From CAWJPW01 sp963844845 (GTDB lineage Bacteria > Acidobacteriota > Thermoanaerobaculia > Thermoanaerobaculales > Sulfomarinibacteraceae), in NCBI GenBank assembly GCA_963844845.1, contig CAWJPW010000011.1:124001-188000 (forward strand): DNA of 64,000 nucleotides, written 5' to 3'. This document shows positions 9,654 through 17,233 of this stretch, one piece after another. Numbering within the stretch: position 1 is the stretch's first letter; every line of letters begins with the position of its first letter. The notes beneath the pieces are model-generated. The model did not search any database. It worked only from the letters and a program-made list of their open reading frames with translations, and was not told the DNA's origin. The position numbers were made by a program, and so were the translations under genes.

Positions 9654-9844
9654 CAGTGACCCCCTCCCTTGCCGAGCTCGACGCCGAGGACCCGCTCGAT
9701 GACGCGCAGCCCGATCCCCACGAACAGGCCGATGGTGACGGGAAGCGCAACCGAAACCAGCACGTAGAGGGGCTGCGCCTGGAACCCGGGCTTCGCCGGG
9801 TTGGCGTCGGCACCCAGTCCCTGCAGCCAGCCAAGGAAGTCCAC
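9653..9844 (-). CDS. Small single-span membrane protein
   Basis: This 63-residue ORF starts at GTG 9844 behind a strong AGGAGGAGG site. A short amphipathic start (MDFLGWLQGLGADANPAKPG) is followed by one membrane helix (YVLVSVALPVTIGLFVGIGL) and a basic/acidic C-terminus (RVIERVLGVELGKGGGH). Its stop overlaps the TauE/SafE start. The strong binding site and the coupling argue that it is real and possibly an accessory subunit of the permease. No family is recognised. Confidence 0.65.
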   Translation of the reverse strand: MDFLGWLQGLGADANPAKPGFQAQPLYVLVSVALPVTIGLFVGIGLRVIERVLGVELGKGGGH

Positions 9845-9881
9845 AGCTACCTCCTCCTCACAGATCGACTGAGCTCCGAGG

Positions 9882-10715
9882 TCATCCGTACATGGAGATG
9901 GTCGTGACGTCGAGGCGGACGGAGCGGACCCCCTCGACGCTGGTCACGATGGAGGTGATCTCCTGCTCCCACCGGGTGCTCGCCCTGGTCACCATGTCGA
10001 CGTGAAACACCTCGCCCGACACCACGACGCTGCCGTCTTCACAGGTCACTTCGAGGCTGAGGGTGCGGGTGGCCGGGTGACTCGCGAGGGCCAGCTTCAC
10101 CCGGCTGGCCAGTACGAAGTCGGCGAGCCTGCGTCTCGCCTCCTCACCGACGCTGTACTCCGGCTGCCGTGCCGCCTCGGTCACCACTGCGCACGCGCCA
10201 TCAACGGTGAGCTCACGCAGGTTTACTACCAGGTCGAAGAGCTCGGGGTCACGCAGGTCCACTCCGTACATGGACCTCACCCAGCGCAGACGGTCCTCGT
10301 CGAGCTCGTGGATGTAGGAGGCGGCCGCATCGCGGGTGAGGCCGTGTGTGTCCATCACAACCGCCACACGTTGCTCGAGCGGAGCGATGAGCCTCACCTT
10401 GAGCACCGCTGGCACACCACGCAGCAGCAGGTGCCCGGCGTAGCCGTGGTACACCAGCGCGCCGCCCTCCGCGTGCTCTGCCAGCTTGAGCTGGAGCGCC
10501 GCGACGTAGAGGCGGCGCTCTGAGGTGAGGCGTTGCCAGAGGCTCGGGCTCTTCTCCAGCGCGTGGGTGAGAGTGTCCTCGGAGACCCCGAGCTTCTCGG
10601 CCGTCTCCACGAGGATCTCGCGGCCCACGCAGGGGCATCCGAGGTTCTGGGACAGGCACTGGGCAAGCCGCTGGCCGCCGCTCATCGTGCCCCGCGAGAT
10701 GGTGATGACCGACAT
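9882..10715 (-). CDS. Cytidylate-kinase-like family protein with C-terminal BON-like domain
   Basis: This 277-residue protein begins SVITISRGTMSGGQRLAQCL, continues with CPCVGREILVETAEKLGV and later VRLIAPLEQRVAVVM. That order matches the cytidylate-kinase-like family (PF13189), in which the P-loop is altered and the substrate unknown. The last 75 residues (LEVTCEDGSVVVSGEV..., VEGVRSVRLDV) look like a BON domain. ATG 10715 is chosen over the upstream ATG because AAAGGA lies seven bases before it. It is the first gene of the operon running to 3572, which makes a regulatory or sensing role for the pathway plausible. Confidence 0.75.
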   Translation of the reverse strand: MSVITISRGTMSGGQRLAQCLSQNLGCPCVGREILVETAEKLGVSEDTLTHALEKSPSLWQRLTSERRLYVAALQLKLAEHAEGGALVYHGYAGHLLLRGVPAVLKVRLIAPLEQRVAVVMDTHGLTRDAAASYIHELDEDRLRWVRSMYGVDLRDPELFDLVVNLRELTVDGACAVVTEAARQPEYSVGEEARRRLADFVLASRVKLALASHPATRTLSLEVTCEDGSVVVSGEVFHVDMVTRASTRWEQEITSIVTSVEGVRSVRLDVTTISMYG

Positions 10716-10864
10716 AGTGCATCCTTTCACAATCTCACTCGAAATATATATTCAATAGTAATTATGTCAATACGCAAAGCATTAGATTACCTCATGCACA
10801 GGGGAGCATTCAGCAATTCGGAATGGCCGCTGCCGCGCCCGCGTCTTCCATTGGGGAGGACACC
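10716..10864. promoter_or_regulatory. AT-rich divergent intergenic region
   Basis: This stretch lies between the divergent kinase-like operon and the OsmC gene. It is strikingly AT-rich against the GC-rich background (for example GAAATATATATTCAATAG). It must hold promoters for both directions. A possible -10 for the OsmC gene is TAGATT at 10783-10788, without a convincing -35. GGGGAGG at 10854-10860 is the ribosome binding site that sets the OsmC start. Confidence 0.55.
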
Positions 10865-11332
10865 GTGAGCCGCCAACCCGCCTACGTGTCGAACGTCCGC
10901 ATCGAACGCATCAAGGGCCCGCTACGGCGCGCCTTCCTACCCGCCGAGAGCGAGCCCGTCCTCTTCGGGGTCCACTCGGAGATCGCCGCCCACTATGGGC
11001 TGGGGCCCGGCCACCCCGGCAACCATGCCGCCACCCTGGACTACGTGGTCGCGGCGGCCGCCGGCTGACTCACCGGCACCTTTGCAGGCGCGCTGGAGGC
11101 GCGCCACGTCCCGGTCCCCGAGGGCGCGCTGAGCTGCGAGGCGCGCGGCGAGGTCGAGCTCGACGGCAAAGTGCTCGTCATTCGCCGCATCACCGTCACC
11201 TACCACCTCGACGTTCCCTCCGAGCATCGCGACATCGTCCAGCGGGTGCTGCGGATCCACGCTGACCATTGCCCGGTGGCCCGCACCCTGCGCGGTTGCG
11301 TGGAGATCACCACCAAGCTGGCCGACGGATAG
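10865..11332 (+). CDS. OsmC-family peroxidase-like protein, candidate selenoprotein (in-frame TGA = Sec68)
   Basis: Translation from GTG 10865 (GGGGAGG five bases upstream) gives SRQPAYVSNVRIERIKGPLR..., reaches TGA at 11066-11068 and continues in the same frame for 87 more codons to TAG 11330-11332. The result is 155 residues, a normal OsmC length. The TGA falls within VAAAAG-TGA-LTGTFAGALEAR, where OsmC-type proteins carry their peroxidatic Cys (AGCxTGT). The second conserved Cys is present in HADHCPVARTLRG (Cys136). A SECIS-like hairpin follows the TGA, and selenium genes occur in the window. OsmC-like selenoproteins are known. A simple nonsense mutation is less likely because the downstream half is fully conserved. 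Standard gene calling would truncate it at 11068. Confidence 0.85.
11066..11105 (+). promoter_or_regulatory. Bacterial SECIS-like element after the in-frame TGA
   Basis: Eighteen bases after the TGA a perfect 7-bp stem forms: GGCGCGC (11087-11093), loop TGGAG (11094-11098), GCGCGCC (11099-11105). Bacterial SECIS elements are small hairpins with an exposed G among the first loop bases, about 16-37 bases past the UGA. Here the second loop base is G, 27 bases downstream. The fit is close. SelB binding has not been shown. Confidence 0.75.
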
Positions 11333-11494
11333 TGTCTTGTCTGGGAAGTCCTACGTGTTATTCGCGCGGGCAGCACGGTTCCTGGTAAGACGCGACGACG
11401 AAGTCGTAGCAACGCTACCTCGAGGAGGAGCAACGCAGCCAGGGGCCGCGATGGCACGCGAATAGCCCATCGGGATCTTCCAAACAGGCCACTT
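11330..11494 (+). repeat. Family-1 interspersed repeat, copy B (full length)
   Basis: A full-length forward copy runs from TAGTGTCTTGTCTGG to CCAAACAGGCCAC. The central hairpin CGTAGC-AAC-GCTAC is intact. The leading TAG is the stop codon of the OsmC gene. From 11495 to 11751 no gene or known element is seen. Confidence 0.85.
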
Positions 11495-11751
11495 GCCGCA
11501 CCTCCCGGTGGAGACGGCCGCCATGACGCACGCGAGGTTGAACCACGCAGGCGCACTGAGCGCCGAGCACGACGCGATGAAGCATCCGAGGCTCGCAGCC
11601 GGCCTCGCCCCTGGGCCGGCGAATGCTCGAGGAGGGGCAGGTCAGCGCGCCCGCCGAGCCGCGGCCCCGCCCTGCGTCCACCTTCGCGTCGTCTTCCCGC
11701 TCTGCACGGCTCGGCGTCTCCGCCATCAGACGCTTAGGATCCCCGCGACGC

Positions 11752-12855
11752 TCACCCCGGGCTCTGGCGCCCTAGCCCCTCGGGGGCGGCCCCCCCGGTC
11801 TGCTCGACCTCGGCACGGAGGCGGGGAAGGCCGCCGGGGAAGCTCTCGCGGAGGAACTCGAGGAGGCGTTCGCGCACGAGGCATCGGAGGTCCCATGCCT
11901 GGGACGCATCGCGGGCCGAGACCAACGCCCGCACCTGGACGCTGCGCTCGCTGGCGTCGGTGACGACGAGGCCGCAAACCCGCCCGTCCCACAGCTCGGT
12001 CTCGCTGACGATCTCCTCGAGCCGCTGGCGCAGCGCTCCAACCGGTACCGAGTAGTCCACATAGAGGTACACGGTACCGAGCAGCTCCGCCGAGGTCCGT
12101 GTCCAGTTCTGGAACGGCTTCTCCATGAAGTAGGTCGTGGGCACCACCAGGCGGCGCTCGTCCCAGATCTTCACCACCACATAGGTGAGCGTGATCTCCT
12201 CGATCCTCCCCCACTCCCCTTCGACGATGACGACGTCTTCGATGCGGATGGGCTGGGCCACCGCGATCTGGAGCCCGGCCAGCACGGCGCCGATCGTCTT
12301 CTGGGCGGCCAGGCCGATGATGATCCCCGCCACCCCGGCGGACGCGAGGATGCTGGCGCCGAGCCGGCGCACGGAGTGGAAGAGCATGAGCGCGCTGGCG
12401 ATGGCCACCACCAGGATGACGATCACCGAGACACGGCGGATGAGGCTCCACTGCGTCCGCACCTGGCGCGCCCGCAGGTTGTCGGCCCGCTCGATGCTGA
12501 AATGCCCCTCCACCGCAGCTTCGAGGGCGTCCACCAGCCGCACCAGCAGCCACGCCACCGAGCCGATCAGGAGGATGCCGACGACCTTGCCGAGCACCGC
12601 CGTCACGCCCGCCGGGAGCCGGAGGCCCGGCATCGCGAGGAGAACCCCGATGAGCGGCGCGCCCAGGCGGACAGGCCCGGCGACGTGCGCGAGGAGCGCC
12701 GCCGCCCCCTGCGGGCCCCGCGTGGCGAGGCGCGCGATGAGGCGCTCGGCGAGCAGGACCAGCACGAAGGCCAGCGCGGCCGACCCGCCCAGCACGGCGA
12801 TCTCCAACACCAGCGCGGTGTGCGCCCCGACGTCTCCCAGCAGCGGCAACGGCAC
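11752..12855 (-). CDS. MscS-family mechanosensitive ion channel
   Basis: The 367-residue protein has three or four N-terminal hydrophobic helices, then the signature pore helix and beta domain: ASAGVAGIIIGLAAQKTIGAVLAGLQIA, PIRIEDVVIVEG and the start of WGRIEEITLTYVVVKIWDERRLVVP. The C-terminal alpha/beta vestibule follows. Such channels release solutes on hypo-osmotic shock. The start is GTG 12855. No ATG fits better, and GGAG directly precedes the GTG, so the start is somewhat uncertain. It is probably transcribed alone. Confidence 0.9.
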   Translation of the reverse strand: MPLPLLGDVGAHTALVLEIAVLGGSAALAFVLVLLAERLIARLATRGPQGAAALLAHVAGPVRLGAPLIGVLLAMPGLRLPAGVTAVLGKVVGILLIGSVAWLLVRLVDALEAAVEGHFSIERADNLRARQVRTQWSLIRRVSVIVILVVAIASALMLFHSVRRLGASILASAGVAGIIIGLAAQKTIGAVLAGLQIAVAQPIRIEDVVIVEGEWGRIEEITLTYVVVKIWDERRLVVPTTYFMEKPFQNWTRTSAELLGTVYLYVDYSVPVGALRQRLEEIVSETELWDGRVCGLVVTDASERSVQVRALVSARDASQAWDLRCLVRERLLEFLRESFPGGLPRLRAEVEQTGGAAPEGLGRQSPG

Positions 12856-13029
12856 CTCCGGTTGGATGCAACGCGGATAGAAGGGCGCCGCAATCCAACT
12901 GCTGGCCCCGGCAGTCCCCGACGGGCGCGTCCGGTCAGGACGTCACGAGGACACCGCCGCATGCGAACACCCTGGCCCCGGGGAGGCCGCGCCTCGTCCG
13001 GACGCGGCGGCGACGGTGAGCCTGAGCAA

Positions 13030-13839
13030 TCACGCCTCGTCGGGTCCGCCGGCGGTCGTCCCCTCCGGCTCACCCAGGAGACGGTCTGCGAGCGCTTTCA
13101 CGAGCCCCGTGAGATGCCCGTTCGCCACCAGCGCGGCCGGGATCCCAGCCTCCGCCGCGGCTCGCGCCGTGACCGGCCCCGCCGCCGCCACCACCGCGCC
13201 ATCGAGGTGGCGAGCGAGGTCGAGCCGCAGCTCCTCAGCGGCCCGCGCGAGAATGCGCACAGCGGTGGGATTGGCGAGAGCCACCGCTGCGGGAGCGGGG
13301 CTCAGGGCGACACGCCATTCCTCGAGGGTCGCCACGACCCTCACCGTGAACCCGGCAATGTCCTCGACCTCCGCGCCGGCGCTGCACAGCCGTGCCGGCA
13401 GCTCGCCGGAGGCGTCCGCGCCGCGCACCAGCAGAACTCGGTGGTCCGCCACCGGACCCAGGGCGGCCGCCACCTCGCCGGCGGTATGTCGCTCCGGCCT
13501 CACGACCTCCAGGCCCGCCCCGCGGAGCGCGCGTGCGGCACCGGAGCCGACGGCAACCGCCCGAGGACCAGGCACGGGCCATCCGCCGGCGAGCGCCGCG
13601 AGCAGACCGTCGGCCGCCAGCCGCCCGGCCACCACGACCCAGTCGAACGTGGCAAGAGCTGCGGCCGCGGCGTGCAGCGCTCCTTCGTCAGGGGGCGGCG
13701 CTGCCGCGATGGTCGGAAAGACCACAACCTCGGCACCCTCGCGGGAGAGCAGGCCGGCGAGAGGGTGGTGTACCGCCACCCGCGAGGGCGGCACCAGAAC
13801 TCGTCGTTGGGCCAGAACGCCCTCTCTCCGTTCGGGCAT
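13030..13839 (-). CDS. hemD: Uroporphyrinogen-III synthase
   Basis: This 269-residue protein has the two-lobed HemD layout: RRVLVPPSR at the N-terminus, FDWVVVAGRLAADGL, VAVGSGAARALRGAGLEV, then VLLVRGADASGELPARL. Near the end it has VALANPTAVRIL and VVAAAGPVTARAAAEAG. HemD closes hydroxymethylbilane to uroporphyrinogen III in tetrapyrrole synthesis. HemD proteins diverge strongly, but length and motif order agree. No other haem gene adjoins it. Confidence 0.8.
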   Translation of the reverse strand: MPERREGVLAQRRVLVPPSRVAVHHPLAGLLSREGAEVVVFPTIAAAPPPDEGALHAAAAALATFDWVVVAGRLAADGLLAALAGGWPVPGPRAVAVGSGAARALRGAGLEVVRPERHTAGEVAAALGPVADHRVLLVRGADASGELPARLCSAGAEVEDIAGFTVRVVATLEEWRVALSPAPAAVALANPTAVRILARAAEELRLDLARHLDGAVVAAAGPVTARAAAEAGIPAALVANGHLTGLVKALADRLLGEPEGTTAGGPDEA

Positions 13840-13927
13840 GCGTCCACTCTAACCCGACGACCCGCTCGTGATCGTACGGGACCACCGGCGCACCTATGCC
13901 CGCGGTCGCGTGTACTATGATGCTGCT

Positions 13928-16063
13928 GTGACTCGGGTGTCCAAAAAACCATCGACCGATGTCGACCGCGGCCGAGCACGCGTCTTCCTACTGGTGCGCT
14001 TCACCCTGATCATCGCCACCTCGTACCTCATCCTGGCCGAGCTGGACTTCCGCGCACTCCCGCTCCTCCTCGTGGCGCTCATCGCACTCGGCCTGCTCTC
14101 CAACGTGGCCGCCCTCTTCGCGCCACGGCGCTGGCTGGACTCCACCCCGCTCACGGCCGCTGTGATCGTGGGCGACACGTTGTGGATCACCGCCGCCCTC
14201 GTGGTGAGCGGCCGCTTCCAGGCCGACTTCTTCTACCTCTACTTCTTCGTGCTCTTCCTCGCGGGTATCGGCGAGAACCTCCGCCTCATCATCCTTGGTT
14301 CGGTGGTGGTCTGCGCCGCCTACATCTTCGTGCTCATGCGCACAGGAGGCAGCTCGGTCGCGCTCTCCACCGCATCCCTGGTGCGCATCCCCTTCCTCTT
14401 CGCGGTGGCCCTCTTCTACGGATACCTGGTCGACCGGCTGCGTTCCGAGCAGCAGCGCGGTCGTACCGAGCGCGAGGCCGTGGCACGCCTCGAGGAGAAC
14501 CGCCACGTCCTCGCCTCCGCCAACCTGGAGCTGGAGCACGAGGTGGCCGAGCGGGTGCGCGCCGAACGCGAGCTGCGCAAGTTCTCGCGGGCGGTGGAGC
14601 AGAGCCCTGACGCCGTCCTCATGCTCGACACAGACGGTGTCGTGGAGTGGGTGAACTCGCGCCTCGAACCGCTCACGGGGGTCGCCGAGGAGCGCGTATT
14701 GGGACACCCGATGGAAGCCTTGGGCCTGGCCGGCGTTCCTCTGGAGACGCTGGAGGAGCTGAGATCGGCGATCACCGGACGCTGCGAGTGGCGGAGCGAG
14801 TTCCGGGTGACGAACGCCGACGAGATGCCGCGCTGGATCTCGGCATCGTTGGCGCCGGTGCAGGACCCTGGGGGCGTCGTCACCCACCTGGTGCTCTTGG
14901 CACGCGACTTCACCGATCGCAAGCAGGCCGAGGAAACGCTGCGCCGAGCCAACGACGAGCTCAAGACGCTCAACGACATGAAGTCGGCACTCGTGTCAAC
15001 GGTATCGCATGAGCTGCGCACCCCGCTCACCGCGCTGAAGAACGCGGTAGACCTGCTGCGCCGCGGTCTCGGCGATGCCCCCACCGAGCTCCAAACCCGC
15101 TTCATGGACATGGCGCTGCGAAACGTGCACCGCCTCAAGCTCATCATCGACGACCTCCTGGACCTGGCCAGGATCGAGGCCGGGCGCATGGAGTTCCGCT
15201 TCGAGGGCACCGACCCCCACGCCATCATCGAAGAGACGGTGACCATGTTCCAGGCCCAGGCCGAGACGGCCGGCATCGCGCTCGTCAGCGGGCTCCCGCC
15301 GGCGCTGCCCTCAGTCTGGGCCGACGCCAAACGGGTGGGCCAGGTGCTCGCCAACCTGCTCTCCAACGCCCTCAAGTTCACGCCCCGCGGCGGCCGCGTT
15401 ACGGTGACCGCCCGCATCCTCGGGCCCGATCTCGAGGTGAGCGTCACCGACACCGGACCTGGTCTGGCACGCGGGGAGCAGCAGCGTATCTTCGAGCCCT
15501 TCTACCAGGCCGGCGACTCCCTGACCCGCAAGGAGAAGGGCTCGGGCCTCGGGCTCGCCATCTCGCAAGATCTCGTGCACGCCCACGGCGGGGAGTTCGG
15601 CGTCGAGAGCACGCCCGGTCAGGGCGCACGCTTCTTCTTCACGCTGCCGAGCCACACCGCCCAGGCCGAGGAGAGCACGGCCTTCGAGGAGGAGGTGCGC
15701 CGCCAGCGCTCGTTCCCGTTCTTCAGCCTGCTCCTGGTGGAGCCGGCCGAGCCCGCACCGACGGACCTGTCGCGCGAGGCGGTACTGGCGGCGGTGCACG
15801 ACCGCATCCGCGATCTCCTGCCGCGCAACATGGACAAGGTGATCCCGTTGGGCGCCCTCAACCGGATCGCCGTCATCCTCCCCAGCACTGCCCGAGATGG
15901 GGGTATCATCGTCAGGCGGAAGCTGAGCCGGGCCCTCGAGAGTGACCCTATTCACGTCGGTGACACCAGCCTTCCGCAACCGCACATCCTCGGACCCGGG
16001 ACCTACCCCGACGACGGGGACACCGGGCGGGAGCTGATCGACATGGCGGAGCAAGCGAGGTGA
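13928..16063 (+). CDS. Membrane sensor histidine kinase with degenerate GGDEF-like C-terminal domain
   Basis: The 711-residue protein starts at GTG 13928 (MTRVSKKPSTDVD). Residues 20-168 hold about six membrane helices, followed by a coiled coil and a PAS domain (about 218-335). The HisKA box SHELRTPLTALKN has the phospho-acceptor His near 361, and the HATPase domain spans about 468-575 (NLLSNALKFTP, DTGPGL, GSGLGLAIS). Residues 595-708 look like a GGDEF domain that lost its signature: GALNRIAVILP replaces GGDEFAVLLP, but the flanking spacing and TYPDDGDTGRELIDMAEQA remain. The partner response regulator overlaps its stop. A -10-like TACTAT lies at 13913-13918. Confidence 0.88.
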   Translation: MTRVSKKPSTDVDRGRARVFLLVRFTLIIATSYLILAELDFRALPLLLVALIALGLLSNVAALFAPRRWLDSTPLTAAVIVGDTLWITAALVVSGRFQADFFYLYFFVLFLAGIGENLRLIILGSVVVCAAYIFVLMRTGGSSVALSTASLVRIPFLFAVALFYGYLVDRLRSEQQRGRTEREAVARLEENRHVLASANLELEHEVAERVRAERELRKFSRAVEQSPDAVLMLDTDGVVEWVNSRLEPLTGVAEERVLGHPMEALGLAGVPLETLEELRSAITGRCEWRSEFRVTNADEMPRWISASLAPVQDPGGVVTHLVLLARDFTDRKQAEETLRRANDELKTLNDMKSALVSTVSHELRTPLTALKNAVDLLRRGLGDAPTELQTRFMDMALRNVHRLKLIIDDLLDLARIEAGRMEFRFEGTDPHAIIEETVTMFQAQAETAGIALVSGLPPALPSVWADAKRVGQVLANLLSNALKFTPRGGRVTVTARILGPDLEVSVTDTGPGLARGEQQRIFEPFYQAGDSLTRKEKGSGLGLAISQDLVHAHGGEFGVESTPGQGARFFFTLPSHTAQAEESTAFEEEVRRQRSFPFFSLLLVEPAEPAPTDLSREAVLAAVHDRIRDLLPRNMDKVIPLGALNRIAVILPSTARDGGIIVRRKLSRALESDPIHVGDTSLPQPHILGPGTYPDDGDTGRELIDMAEQAR

Positions 16064-16077
16064 TGGGAGGACGTCGC

Positions 16078-16491
16078 ATGGCGGAGCCAGACAGCAAGGC
16101 GAGAGTCCTGGTGGTGGACGACGAGCCCGACGTCATCGAGACGATCCAGTTCGGCCTCGAGATGGAAGGGTACACCGTGATGACCGCCGGCAACGGCCTG
16201 GAGGCGCTCGGGGCGGTACGCGTGCACCAACCGGACCTCGTGGTCCTGGACGTCATGCTCCCGGGCGAGAACGGCTACCGGGTCGCCCACCTCGTCCGCG
16301 AGGACGAAGGCCACGGTGTCTACGACCGGCACATTCCGATCATTTTGCTCACGGCGCGCGACCTGAGCCGCGAGCCCGAACGCGAGACGATGTTCCGTGA
16401 GTTCAGCCAGGCCGATGTCATCATGTACAAGCCTTTCGACCTGGACGAGCTCGTGCGAACCATCGAGAAGCTCCTAGAGGGGGGCCAGTGA
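16078..16491 (+). CDS. Single-domain response regulator (CheY-like)
   Basis: The 137-residue receiver domain has VLVVDDEPD (acidic pocket), VVLDVMLPGENG (phospho-acceptor Asp58), LLTARD and the conserved Lys in MYKPFD. There is no output domain. The ATG at 16078 is preferred because GGGAGG lies seven bases upstream, although an in-frame GTG overlaps the kinase stop at 16060. It is the likely partner of the preceding histidine kinase, and output would have to go through protein contacts. Confidence 0.9.
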   Translation: MAEPDSKARVLVVDDEPDVIETIQFGLEMEGYTVMTAGNGLEALGAVRVHQPDLVVLDVMLPGENGYRVAHLVREDEGHGVYDRHIPIILLTARDLSREPERETMFREFSQADVIMYKPFDLDELVRTIEKLLEGGQ

Positions 16492-16531
16492 ACCGCCTGG
16501 GGAGGCAGATGGGATCTTCGACCCACCCCCC

Positions 16532-16560
16532 TTGCAAATCGGTAGGCTGGGGTCTAGATT
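16532..16560 (+). promoter_or_regulatory. Predicted promoter of the lipoprotein and L,D-transpeptidase operon
   Basis: TTGCAA (16532-16537) and TAGATT (16555-16560) are separated by 17 bases, a sigma-70-type arrangement, about 60 bases before the lipoprotein start. Confidence 0.5.
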
Positions 16561-16621
16561 GCTGCGCGCTCGCGCCAGGGACCCCGTGAACCCCCGGGCA
16601 CGAAGCAGGAGGAAGAGAGCC

Positions 16622-17233
16622 ATGTTGAGATCGAAGTGGGTCGTTGCGTCACTCGTTGTTGTTGCTGCCCTCGCCACCGTCGCGTGCTCGAAGCCCCCGC
16701 AGCAGGAGCTCGACGCAGCCCAGAGCGCCATGCAGGCGGCTGAGCAGGCACAGGCGCCGAAGTACGCGCCGGACGCCTGGAGCCAGGCACAGGAGCAGAT
16801 GAACACGGCCAAGGCCGAGCTCGAGGCCCAAGGCGCCAAGTTCATGCTCACCCGTTCCTACCTCAAGGCCAAGGACATGCTCGTGGCGGCTCAGAAGGCT
16901 GCCGACGATGCCAAGCAGGCCGCCGCAGCCGGCAAAGAGACCGCCAAGAACGACTCCCAGAGCGCCCTGGATGATGTCAAGGCCGGCCTCGAGCAGGCCA
17001 CCACCCTCATGGGCGACCTCGAGAGGTGCCGCCGTAAGCCCAAGGGCTTCCGGCAGGATATGGAGCAGATGCAGGGCACTCTCGACGGCCTCAACCAGCA
17101 GGTGCCCGAGGTGGAGAGCGCCATGACCGCTGAGGACTACATGCAGGCCAAGTCACTGGCCGAGTCGCTCAAGTCCGAGGTCGACACGCTGGTGAACGAC
17201 CTGCAGAGCGCCAAGACCAAGATCAGGTGCTGA
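16622..17233 (+). CDS. Coiled-coil lipoprotein (DUF4398-like)
   Basis: The 203-residue protein starts at ATG 16622 after AGGAAGAGA. The signal peptide VVASLVVVAALATVAC ends in a lipobox with Cys22. The rest is Ala-, Gln- and Lys-rich helix with heptad character (ELDAAQSAMQAAEQAQ, KAKDMLVAAQKAADDAKQAA), like DUF4398-type envelope lipoproteins. It heads an operon with two L,D-transpeptidases and could bridge peptidoglycan and the outer membrane. That function is inference from context. Confidence 0.8.
   Translation: MLRSKWVVASLVVVAALATVACSKPPQQELDAAQSAMQAAEQAQAPKYAPDAWSQAQEQMNTAKAELEAQGAKFMLTRSYLKAKDMLVAAQKAADDAKQAAAAGKETAKNDSQSALDDVKAGLEQATTLMGDLERCRRKPKGFRQDMEQMQGTLDGLNQQVPEVESAMTAEDYMQAKSLAESLKSEVDTLVNDLQSAKTKIRC

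Noticed and set aside
10823..11068. A short OsmC-like fragment ending at TGA, taken as a complete small gene or a pseudogene
   Set aside because: The frame continues with conserved OsmC sequence to 11332, the TGA sits at the catalytic position and a SECIS-like hairpin follows. Recoding explains all of this better.
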